From: CAYFVR01 sp964346545
GTDB lineage: Bacteria > Desulfobacterota > Desulfobacteria > Desulfobacterales > Desulfococcaceae
Assembly (NCBI GenBank): GCA_964346545.1
Contig: CAYFVR010000001.1
Location: forward strand, 1-64,000
DNA: 64,000 nucleotides
Direction: 5' to 3'
The notes below the pieces were generated by a model. That model saw nothing but the letters and a program-made list of their open reading frames with translations, was not told where the DNA came from and ran no database searches. Of the stretch, positions 30,729-39,156 are shown piece by piece. The first letter of the stretch is position 1. Every line of letters starts with the position of its first letter. Both the position numbers and the translations under genes were made by a program.

Positions 30729-33700
30729 ATGTTGAACCTAATGAAGCTGGAAAATCGGATTGTGCTGGACGCGGCGGGCATGGACGCCGCCATGGACCAT
30801 GCCGCCGACGGACCGGATGACGTCGGACCCAATCCGGACGCGGAATCCGCCTCAATTCCCGACGCCCCCGACGTACATGCCGGCGCCGTCGCCGAAGTCG
30901 CCACCATGCTGTCCGCCGACGAAGGGGACGCCGCCGACGGAAGGCCGGAAGACATCGGCCCGATTCTCCGCCCCGCCGAGGGCTCCGACCCGTTGAACGT
31001 CGTGCTGATCGCCGACAATCTCCCGGATTTGCAAACGCTAAGGGACGCGATTCATCCCGACGCCAAAGTCATCGAATACGACGCCGACGCGGAATCGGCC
31101 CAAGAGGTGGTCGCTCGCGTGACCGCCGTCGCCGAATCGAACGGGTCGATTGAATCGCTGACCTTGTTGTCCCACGGCGGCAGTGGCTTTTTCCAGCTCG
31201 GCAACGAACGCATAACTACGGACAATCTCTCCGACAACGCGACCGCATGGAGAGCGCTGGATGAAGCCATGGAAGATGGCGGCCAGATTCATCTGATGGG
31301 CTGCAACGTGGCCGAAGACTCGGAAACCGGTCTGACCTTGCTGAACGGGGTGGCCGAGGCCACCCAAGCCACCGTTTTTTCCTCCAACGACATCACCGGC
31401 AAGGGGGGCGACTGGGAGCTGGAGACCGCTTCGGACGAGGCGCCCGGTCGGGCCGATCTTCCGCTGGACGTCGCCCTTCTGGGAGATTACGCCGGCCAGC
31501 TTCAGGACCCGCCGGTACAGTTCGTGCCGCCCACGGAAGTTTTCGGCCGGGAGGACGCCCGATCGGGCATCGTCATCACCCTGTTCGTTCGGAATGATGT
31601 CGATCCGGATTCCCTCCAAATCCAGGCAACCCCCGCCGGGGGAGACGACGTTATCCGACTGTCCGACATCGATCAGCCCGAGTTGGGCAGTCAAGTGCCT
31701 TATAACCCGCAACCCGGTCAGGTCCGGCCCCCCGCCGGCTACACCGGCTTCACCTGGGTGGCGTTCTACTCGCCTCAGGCCAACCAGTTTCACCCCAACG
31801 GCGATGAAACACCCATTACCGTTAGCGTCCAGTCGGGGAACGGCGGCCAGGCGGTGGACGCAACCGAAACGTACACGCTGACCGTTGATCCCCTGAACGA
31901 CGCGCCTTTTCTCAGGGAAGGTCTCGAAAGCACGGGGGACTTCGTCGATGATTTCCGGAACGTTGGCACCATCGACATTGGCACTGTCGAAGAGGACGCC
32001 ACCGATCCCGCAGGGATTCCACTGTCCACGCTCATCAATCCGGCCATCTTGGACGTGGACGACGGTGATCCCACCGGCATTGCCATTATCGGAACGGATG
32101 TCGGCGGGGGCGGTGTCTGGCAGTTCAACAGCGGCGGCGGATGGGTGGATGTCGGCCCGGTATCCGCCGAAAGCGCGTTGGTGCTGGCGTCCAGCGTCCA
32201 GGTTCGCTTCCTCCCGCAAGGCCAATGGAGCCAGGAACAAACCGAGGCGACACTTGAATTCCGGGCCTGGGACCAGACCGACGGCAACGCCTCCGGCGCA
32301 ACCGGGGTCAACACCGAGGTCGGCCCCCGCCCCTCCGAGCCGGGTGACACCGCGGCCTACAGCAAGGCGACCGGCAATCTGCGCGTCGAGGTCACCCCGG
32401 TGAACGACGCTCCGGAACCGCCAACCGTTGAAATCGACGATCCCTACATCGAAAACGGGTTCGTGACGCCCGACCAGACCGGCGTCCCCAAGGAACTGGG
32501 CATCACCCTCGGCGAAGACCCCGACGACACCGATTTCACCGAGGTGGTCGTGGAAATCACCGACGGCTTCCAGAACGATTCCCGGGGCGTGGACGTTCTT
32601 TTCTTGGCGGGGAGCCTTCCGTCCACCATCCAGGCCCAGGTCGAAACCGGGCGGGTGGTGTTCACGCCCGCCGACGGACTGGAATCGGCGCCGATTTCGG
32701 ATTTTCAATTGGCCGTGGACCAGGTGCGGTACGAACATGCGGGCGGCCCCGATCTCCTGGGTCCGGGCGAGGAAGCGAGCGCCCTGAACGGCGACGATCC
32801 CATCGAGCGTCCCCGCGCCATCGAAGTCACCGTTTCCGACGCCAACGCCAGCGAAGCCGACAACGGCATTCAGGATTCCACCGGCGAGGGAGAACTCCCG
32901 GTGGACGCGGTCAACGACGGGCCCGACGCCGAGCCGGAAAGCGACGAGCTGGTCTATTCCCTGAACGTGAACCAGCCCACCCGTCTTGCGCTGGTGGACA
33001 ATACCTTCACGCTGGAGGATGTGGACGACGTGGATTTGGCCACGTCCAACCTGCCCCGGGGGGTCGGCGAAATTCGGGTGCGGATTGAAGATGGCTACAC
33101 CGCCGCCGTGGACGAACTGGAATTTGACGGCGCGGGCTTCAACGACGTTTCCGTCAGCGTTCAGGAAGGGGGGCGGACCCTGGTGCTGACCCCGACCAAC
33201 GGCCAGGCATTCACCCTTTCCCGCGCCGAAGACGTGGCCCGCCAAGTATCCTACGTCAACAACGCCGCCGACGCGGCCCAGGCCAACGAAGACGCGGATC
33301 GGGTCGTCGCCATCACCGTCACCGACAACAATTCCGGCGGCGAGGGCGACTTTTCGGAACCCCAGATTCCCGCGCCGACCGATCCGCAATTCGTGGACGG
33401 CCCCAAAAGCGACACGGTCACCCGAACCATTCAAATCGACGCCGACGCGCCGCCCGAACTCGATTTCGGGGACGGCATCTTCGAGGACAACGGGAATCCC
33501 AACGATCCCTTCTTTTCGCCCCGGACGCCCGACCAGGTGGAAGGCTTCACGGTCCAAGACATCGTCGCCAGCTTCAACCTGCCCAACCAGCCGCCCAACC
33601 AGGGGGTCGAGGCGCTGGCCATCACGGCGGTGGACGACGCCAACGGCCAGTGGCAATTTCTCGATTCCACCGGCCAGTGGGCGCCCATCGACAACGGCCA

Positions 33701-36113
33701 GCTCGACGAGGCCAACGCCCTGTTGCTGGGTCCCACGGACCAGATTCGGTTCATTCCGGACGAAAATTTCAACACCGACGAGGAGCCCGGCGCCGTCACG
33801 CCGACCATCACGGCCAAGTCATGGGACACCGCCGAATTCGCCGGCACCCCGGGGACTTTCGTGAACACCGTGGGCGACAACGTCGCCTTCAGCCAGGAAG
33901 GCACGGGCGAGTTGCCGGTGCTGGCCGTCAACGACCGGCCGGACATCGTTTTGGGTCCCAACCTGGACCCGGACAACGACGACGTGGTGAACGAACAACA
34001 ACGGCTGGACGAGAGCGGCCGAATCACCTTCACCGGCATCACTCTTCAGGACATCGACCTGGCCAAGGGGGAGGAAGACGGTCCCAATCCCGGCCAGATC
34101 GACCTGACGGTTTCGGTGGATCGGGCCAGCAGCCAAGTCTTTCTGGACAGTCTGGCCGGCGTCACGATTATTGGCGGAGCCAACGGCTCCCAGACCGTGA
34201 CCATCCGGGGCGATTTGGCCGACGTCAGCTCCGCCATTCAGACCGGCCTTCGCTACGAGGCCGACCTGAACGAGCTGAACAACGCGGCGTCGGATCAAGC
34301 CTACGACACGATTAACATCACCTCCAACGACCTGGGCAACGCCGGTCTTCCCGGTTCGCTCCAGGACGCGGACAACATCCAGATCGCCCTCTTCCCGGGG
34401 GACGCCCCGCCAGAGATCGACCTGGACGAAAACGACGACGGCGGCGCCGACCCGGAAAACGACATCCCGCCGGCGGGTCCCCAGGCCCCGGGGAACGAGG
34501 ACACCGGCAACTACAACGTCTTCTTCATCGAAGACAGCGACTGCACCCCGGTGCTCATCGCCGACGAAGACATCCTGATCGCCGACGACAATGGCCTGAT
34601 CCAGCGCATGACCGTGGAGTTGACAAATCGGCTGGATTCCGGCGGCCCGGCCTCCCCGCCGCCGGAACAGGGAGGGCAACTCTTGGCGCTGGACCAGAAC
34701 GCCGAGTCCGGACTGCTGGAATCCCTGGGCTTTAGTCAGGACGTACTGGACGCCGTCAACGCCGATCCAAACACCAATATCACGGTGAACGTTGCCCAGC
34801 AGACCAACGCCGCCGGCCAGGTGGTGGCCTTGACGCTGGAATTCCAGGGAATCGCGTCCACCGAGGCCTATCAGCAAATCCTGAACACGGTCACCTACGA
34901 CAACGACTCTCAAAACCCCAGCGACACCACCCCCGCCGGGGAGAGCGTGCGCCGGGTGGCCGCGGTGACGGTGACCGACGTGCCCATCGACGGCGAGGGC
35001 CCGGGCCAGAGCAGCACCGCCTTTTCCCGAATCGCCATCATCCCCGTCAACGACGCGCCGGTCAACCAGGTTCCCGGTGAAATTATCGTTCCCTCCGGCA
35101 CCATCGTGGACATCGGCGGCCAGCTCGACGTGGGCGACGTGGAAGGGCCGGCGGAGATGTCCGTCAACCTGGGCGTCATCTTCGGCGTCTTGAACGTCGC
35201 GGAGGGCCAAGGCGTCCAGATCGACGGCAACGGCACGGCGGACCTGACCCTGACCGGCTCCATCGAAGCGGTCAACGCGGTTCTGGATTCGCTGTCCTAC
35301 GCGCCGCCGGCGAATTTCACCGGCGAGGACACCTTGACCGTCACCTCCAACGATTTCGGATACGAGGGAATCAACCCGTCCTTCGTGGGAAGCAACGGCG
35401 TCCGTTGCGTGGTTGCGCCTTTCGACGAGGCGGGAAATCCCATCGTGGACGAACGCGGCGACCTCGTCCCCGACGGGCCCGACGAAAAAACTCCCAACGA
35501 TCGGGACGCCCTGACCGACGTGGACACCATTCTCATCCGGGTGGCCCAATCCGATCCGGACACCCTGCCGGAACCGCCGACGCCGCCCCCGAGCCCGCCG
35601 CTCCAGCCCATCGCCCCGCCGGACGCCGACGGTCCCGACGGCATCAGCCCCGGCCCCGTCAATCTCCCCGGCATGGTGGGCGTAACCGGCGGGCAGGCCG
35701 GCATTTCGGCCCGCGGCATCGGCCCCGGCGGCGAGGGCTTCATGGACTTCTGCTCCATCGAGGAGGCCCTGCGCAGCCATCTGGGCTGCCGCTTCGCCAA
35801 CACCCTGAATCCGGAATCCCAGTTCAGTTCCCTCTCCTGGGGCGACATGACCGACCTGGGCTGGAAGCCGCCCTCGCTGTATCTGGACGAGGAGTACGAC
35901 CTGTATTCCCAGCTCTTCATGGAAGAGCCGGGCGACCCGGGCTTCAACGTGGAGGCGGGCGCCTTCGGCGTGGACCTGGGCGGCCTGCCCGAAACGCCGG
36001 AGCGGGTCTTCCGGGAAGGCCAAAACCGGGAAACCTTCAACGAGATGGAACCCAACGAAATTCGCGAAGCCTTTTTCGCCAACCGGAAAAACCTTGATCG
36101 AACCGGACGATAA
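30729..36113 (+). CDS. Giant DUF4347 / cadherin-like surface protein, leaderless
   Basis: A 1794-residue acidic protein. It starts with LMKLENRIVLDAAG, the short N-terminal motif seen in large DUF4347 proteins (LEPR/LExRIVLDA type), and has no Sec signal peptide. Residues about 85-260 are DUF4347, with a histidine in LLSHGGSGF and a cysteine in LMGCNVA. About 1300 residues of repeats follow, marked by VNDAP-type motifs (DPLNDAP, PVNDAP, AVNDGP, AVNDRP), as in cadherin-like bacterial adhesins. A proline-rich stretch (about 1615-1640) precedes a 150-residue tail with no RTX repeats. It is the likely cargo of the surrounding TolC/M50/HlyD genes. A clear ribosome site (AGGGAGG) precedes the ATG. 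Confidence 0.85.
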   Translation: MLNLMKLENRIVLDAAGMDAAMDHAADGPDDVGPNPDAESASIPDAPDVHAGAVAEVATMLSADEGDAADGRPEDIGPILRPAEGSDPLNVVLIADNLPDLQTLRDAIHPDAKVIEYDADAESAQEVVARVTAVAESNGSIESLTLLSHGGSGFFQLGNERITTDNLSDNATAWRALDEAMEDGGQIHLMGCNVAEDSETGLTLLNGVAEATQATVFSSNDITGKGGDWELETASDEAPGRADLPLDVALLGDYAGQLQDPPVQFVPPTEVFGREDARSGIVITLFVRNDVDPDSLQIQATPAGGDDVIRLSDIDQPELGSQVPYNPQPGQVRPPAGYTGFTWVAFYSPQANQFHPNGDETPITVSVQSGNGGQAVDATETYTLTVDPLNDAPFLREGLESTGDFVDDFRNVGTIDIGTVEEDATDPAGIPLSTLINPAILDVDDGDPTGIAIIGTDVGGGGVWQFNSGGGWVDVGPVSAESALVLASSVQVRFLPQGQWSQEQTEATLEFRAWDQTDGNASGATGVNTEVGPRPSEPGDTAAYSKATGNLRVEVTPVNDAPEPPTVEIDDPYIENGFVTPDQTGVPKELGITLGEDPDDTDFTEVVVEITDGFQNDSRGVDVLFLAGSLPSTIQAQVETGRVVFTPADGLESAPISDFQLAVDQVRYEHAGGPDLLGPGEEASALNGDDPIERPRAIEVTVSDANASEADNGIQDSTGEGELPVDAVNDGPDAEPESDELVYSLNVNQPTRLALVDNTFTLEDVDDVDLATSNLPRGVGEIRVRIEDGYTAAVDELEFDGAGFNDVSVSVQEGGRTLVLTPTNGQAFTLSRAEDVARQVSYVNNAADAAQANEDADRVVAITVTDNNSGGEGDFSEPQIPAPTDPQFVDGPKSDTVTRTIQIDADAPPELDFGDGIFEDNGNPNDPFFSPRTPDQVEGFTVQDIVASFNLPNQPPNQGVEALAITAVDDANGQWQFLDSTGQWAPIDNGQLDEANALLLGPTDQIRFIPDENFNTDEEPGAVTPTITAKSWDTAEFAGTPGTFVNTVGDNVAFSQEGTGELPVLAVNDRPDIVLGPNLDPDNDDVVNEQQRLDESGRITFTGITLQDIDLAKGEEDGPNPGQIDLTVSVDRASSQVFLDSLAGVTIIGGANGSQTVTIRGDLADVSSAIQTGLRYEADLNELNNAASDQAYDTINITSNDLGNAGLPGSLQDADNIQIALFPGDAPPEIDLDENDDGGADPENDIPPAGPQAPGNEDTGNYNVFFIEDSDCTPVLIADEDILIADDNGLIQRMTVELTNRLDSGGPASPPPEQGGQLLALDQNAESGLLESLGFSQDVLDAVNADPNTNITVNVAQQTNAAGQVVALTLEFQGIASTEAYQQILNTVTYDNDSQNPSDTTPAGESVRRVAAVTVTDVPIDGEGPGQSSTAFSRIAIIPVNDAPVNQVPGEIIVPSGTIVDIGGQLDVGDVEGPAEMSVNLGVIFGVLNVAEGQGVQIDGNGTADLTLTGSIEAVNAVLDSLSYAPPANFTGEDTLTVTSNDFGYEGINPSFVGSNGVRCVVAPFDEAGNPIVDERGDLVPDGPDEKTPNDRDALTDVDTILIRVAQSDPDTLPEPPTPPPSPPLQPIAPPDADGPDGISPGPVNLPGMVGVTGGQAGISARGIGPGGEGFMDFCSIEEALRSHLGCRFANTLNPESQFSSLSWGDMTDLGWKPPSLYLDEEYDLYSQLFMEEPGDPGFNVEAGAFGVDLGGLPETPERVFREGQNRETFNEMEPNEIREAFFANRKNLDRTGR

Positions 36114-36118
36114 TCTTC

Positions 36119-36147
36119 GGGCGGGCCGGCGATCCACCGGCCCGCCC
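36119..36147 (+). other. Strong hairpin between the giant protein gene and the M50 gene
   Basis: GGGCGGGCCGG (36119-36129) pairs perfectly with 36137-36147 around a 7-base loop, five bases after the stop codon. There is no T-run, so it is probably a processing or stability element, or a partial attenuator, rather than a strict terminator within the cluster. Confidence 0.6.
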
Positions 36148-36161
36148 ACCCGCCTCGCGCC

Positions 36162-38351
36162 ATGACCAACGACGCCGATTCCCCCCGCCAAAATCCGGCC
36201 GGAGCCGCGCCTTCCGCTCCCGCCACCCTGGAAGACTACCTGGAAACGCCTTGGCGGGGGTTGCGCCCGGATTTGAAACTGTTCCCCGGCCCGGTGGAAT
36301 ACGACGGCCAGCGTTCCTGGGTGCTGGAAGACCCGGTGCGGGGCAACACCTATCGGCTGGGCCACGCCGAAGGCGAATTGATCTACCGCCTCGTCGCCGG
36401 CCGCTCCCCCGAGTCGGCCCTTCGCCACCTGTACCAGACCACCACCCTCCGGCCCACCCCCGCGGACGCGATCGCCTTCCTGACCATGCTCCAGCGGGAG
36501 CGGCTGACCCGGCTGCCCGCCGACTTCGTCGAAAAATCGGCCGCGGCCGGCGGCGACGCGGGCGAGCCTTCGGCGTTGGACCAACTTCGTCAAGGAAGCA
36601 TCTTTTTCCGGATTCCCCTGCTCCGTCCCGACGGATTCCTCTCGCGAACCGTCCGCTGGGCGTCCATGCTCTGGTCTCCCCCCCTCCGCTGGTTCTACCT
36701 CCTGTGCGGGCTGACCGGCCTGGCGCTCACGGCGCAGGAGATCGAGGCCTACCTGGGCACGGTCAACTACCTGTTCACCCCCCGGGGCGGGCTGGCGTTC
36801 CTGGCCTGCCTCGTCGCGCTCAAAATCGGCCACGAATTCGCCCACGCCTACGCCGCCAAGGCCATGGGGCTCCACGTCCGAAGCATGGGAATCATGCTCA
36901 TCGTCGTCTGGCCGCTGCTCTACACCGACACCACCGACGCCTGGAAACTGCCCGACCGCCGGCGGCGCATGGCCATCAGCGCCGCCGGGGTGACGTTCGA
37001 ACTGGCGGTGGCCGGGGTCGCCCTGTTGCTCTGGGCCAGCGTCCCGGACGGGATCGCCCGCAGCATCTTCTTTTTCCTTTCCAGCGCCTCCCTCATTTCC
37101 ACGGTCCTGATCAACCTCAACCCGTTCATGCGCTACGACGGATACTATCTGCTGATGGACCTGTGGGGCATCGACAACCTGCGGCCCCGGGCCTTCGCGG
37201 TGCTGCGCCACGGCGCCCGGCGGCTGCTGCTGGACTGGAAGGCCCCGTCGCCGGAAATTCATCCCCACCGGCGGGCCATGCTGGTCTACGGCTTTTTCGC
37301 GGCCCTCTACCGGCTCTTCATCGGGGCGACCATCGCCCTTGCGGTCTACCACCTGCTGTTCCCCGCCCTGGGGCTGGCGGTCTTCCTGCTTCAGCTCTGG
37401 CTGTTCCTGATTCGGCCGGTCATCGGGGAGGTTCGCGCCGCATGGCGGGGCCGGCGCCACTGGGGCTCCCGCTTTCGGATCGCGGCCAGCGGCCTGGGAT
37501 TCGCCGGCCTGCTGGCCCTTCTGGTTCTGCCCCTGCCCCGCTTCGAGACGGTTCCCTCCCTGCTGCTGTTCCAGGAGGCGATCCGGGTGGAAGCCCCGTC
37601 CCCCGGGCGGCTCTCCGAGGCGCTCCCCGCCGAGGGACGAACCGTGACCGAGGGCGAACCCCTGGTTCGGCTAACCAGCGACACCCTGGCCTTCGAACGG
37701 GAACAGGCCGAATTCGATCTTCAAAAGGTCCGGGCCGGCATCCGGAATCTGGGGACCAGCCCGGAGCAGGTCGCCTACGGCCGCTGGCTGGAGGCCGAGG
37801 CGGAGCGACTCCAGAGCATTCTGGACAAATATCGGGAGGCCATGGCCCAGATGGAAATCCGGGCGCCCGCCGAAGGCCGGATCGTGGACGTCAACCCGGA
37901 TCTGTACGCCGGGGCCTTTCTGCGCCGGGGGGTTCACCTGTTCACGGTGATGGCGCCGTCCCGTCACGAGGTCAAGGCCTTCGTCCACGAAAAGGCCATG
38001 CCGGACCTTCGAGTGGCGGCCATCCGCGAGGCGACCGTCCGCCTGCCCGCCCCGGAGATCCCGGCCATCCGGGTCCGGCTGGCGGAGCGGAGCCGGTTTC
38101 CGGCGCATCGCCTGCCCAACCAAAGTCTGTTTGACATCGCCGGCGGCCCTATTGTATCCGTGGAAGATTCCCTGGGACGCCGGCCCCGGGACGCCTATTT
38201 CACCCTGACCTTCGAGGTGCCGGACCCGCCGCCGGGCCGCTTGGCCCATGGGCTTCCGTCCCGGATCTGGCTGCGAACGGCGGGGCGGCCGCTCTTGGTC
38301 CGCGCCGCCGCCGGCATTTGGCAACCCCTCTCCGAGCGAGGACTTTTCTGA
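36162..38351 (+). CDS. PqqD-like / M50 zinc metalloprotease / biotinyl-lipoyl fusion membrane protein
   Basis: A 729-residue protein with three parts. Residues about 15-120 resemble a PqqD-type peptide-binding winged helix (WRGLRPDLKLFPGPVEYDG). Residues about 165-470 are polytopic, with an M50 (site-2 protease) core: zinc motif H224-E-F-A-H228 in KIGHEFAHAYAAK and the third ligand D326 in NLNPFMRYDGYY. Residues about 475-600 are a HlyD-like lipoyl hairpin (EAPSPGRLSEAL, then MEIRAPAEGRIVDV), followed by an adaptor beta-barrel. Predicted role: inner-membrane component that recognises, clips or guides the leaderless DUF4347 protein and docks to the adaptors. It is followed one base later by the HlyD gene. 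Confidence 0.85.
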   Translation: MTNDADSPRQNPAGAAPSAPATLEDYLETPWRGLRPDLKLFPGPVEYDGQRSWVLEDPVRGNTYRLGHAEGELIYRLVAGRSPESALRHLYQTTTLRPTPADAIAFLTMLQRERLTRLPADFVEKSAAAGGDAGEPSALDQLRQGSIFFRIPLLRPDGFLSRTVRWASMLWSPPLRWFYLLCGLTGLALTAQEIEAYLGTVNYLFTPRGGLAFLACLVALKIGHEFAHAYAAKAMGLHVRSMGIMLIVVWPLLYTDTTDAWKLPDRRRRMAISAAGVTFELAVAGVALLLWASVPDGIARSIFFFLSSASLISTVLINLNPFMRYDGYYLLMDLWGIDNLRPRAFAVLRHGARRLLLDWKAPSPEIHPHRRAMLVYGFFAALYRLFIGATIALAVYHLLFPALGLAVFLLQLWLFLIRPVIGEVRAAWRGRRHWGSRFRIAASGLGFAGLLALLVLPLPRFETVPSLLLFQEAIRVEAPSPGRLSEALPAEGRTVTEGEPLVRLTSDTLAFEREQAEFDLQKVRAGIRNLGTSPEQVAYGRWLEAEAERLQSILDKYREAMAQMEIRAPAEGRIVDVNPDLYAGAFLRRGVHLFTVMAPSRHEVKAFVHEKAMPDLRVAAIREATVRLPAPEIPAIRVRLAERSRFPAHRLPNQSLFDIAGGPIVSVEDSLGRRPRDAYFTLTFEVPDPPPGRLAHGLPSRIWLRTAGRPLLVRAAAGIWQPLSERGLF

Positions 38352-38352
38352 C

Positions 38353-39156
38353 ATGGCCCGTTTTCGGCTGACGCCGCACCTTGTCCGCGCCCTTATGGCG
38401 CTTCTTCTCTCCATTCCCGCAACCGCTTTCGCCCAAGACGCCCCGGCCCCCGGGGAATCCCCCGCGGATTCCATGGCGCCGGCGGAGCCGCCCGGCGTGT
38501 TCAAGCCCTTCCCCGTGGTGTTCGAGGCCCGCCAGAAGGCGGTGCTTTCGGCCGAGCGGGCGGGCGCCCTCACCAGCCTCAAGGCCGACGTGGGCGACAC
38601 CGTCAAAAAAGGCGCGGTGATCGCCCAGGTGGACGTGGGGGAGGCCGCCCTCCGAAAAAAACGGGGGGAAGTGGCCCTCGGCCATCTGGAAAAGCAAATT
38701 CAGGAACTGACCCAGCTCAACCAGCGGGGACTGGCCACCAACGAGGAGGTGCAAAAGGTCCGCATGGAGCGGGACGTGACCCGGGCCGACGTGCAGATCT
38801 ACAAGCGGCAGATCGCCCAGTCCACCATTCGCGCGCCGTTCGCCGGCATGGTGGTCCGCCGTCACGTGGAGCCCCACGAGTGGGTCACCGCCGGCCAGCC
38901 GGTGTTGGACATGGTCAATCTGGACCGCATCCGGGCCGTCGCCAACCTGCCCGCCCACATCGCCGTGCGGCTCAAGGCGGGCGACATCCACACCCTGTAC
39001 ATCCATGATCTGGAAGCCGAGATGAAGGGCACGGTGGACGCCGTGGCCCCGGAGGTGGACGAGCGAAGCAATACCGCCCAAGTCATCTGGAGCGTGGACG
39101 CCGGCGGCCGACGGCTGTTGCCGGGCATGAAGGGAGAGGTCCGGGTTGAGCCGTAA
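38353..39156 (+). CDS. Periplasmic HlyD/RND-type adaptor
   Basis: A 267-residue exported adaptor. The signal peptide ends near ATAFAQD (about residue 28). A lipoyl half-motif (LSAERAGALTSLKADVGDTV) is followed by an alpha-hairpin (QIQELTQLNQRGLATNEEVQ) and the second lipoyl half (STIRAPFAGMVVRRHVEPHE). A beta-barrel follows, ending in PGMKGEVRVEP. It lacks a membrane-proximal domain and is short for the family. It would bridge inner-membrane partner and TolC-like channel. Its ATG lies one base after the M50 stop, so translation is probably coupled. The 3' end overlaps the next gene by 11 bases. Confidence 0.85.
   Translation: MARFRLTPHLVRALMALLLSIPATAFAQDAPAPGESPADSMAPAEPPGVFKPFPVVFEARQKAVLSAERAGALTSLKADVGDTVKKGAVIAQVDVGEAALRKKRGEVALGHLEKQIQELTQLNQRGLATNEEVQKVRMERDVTRADVQIYKRQIAQSTIRAPFAGMVVRRHVEPHEWVTAGQPVLDMVNLDRIRAVANLPAHIAVRLKAGDIHTLYIHDLEAEMKGTVDAVAPEVDERSNTAQVIWSVDAGGRRLLPGMKGEVRVEP
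39131..39148 (+). promoter_or_regulatory. Ribosome site deciding a TTG start
   Basis: AGGGAGAGG (39131-39139) lies six bases before TTG 39146, inside the end of the preceding gene. No ATG or GTG in frame is nearby, so the GAF-HlyD gene most likely starts at this TTG. Confidence 0.65.

Noticed and set aside
33819..37460. Very long minus-strand open frame opposite the giant DUF4347 gene and the M50 gene
   Set aside because: High-GC shadow frame: biased toward H, D, V, G and R, with no recognisable domains, and opposite two well-supported plus-strand genes.
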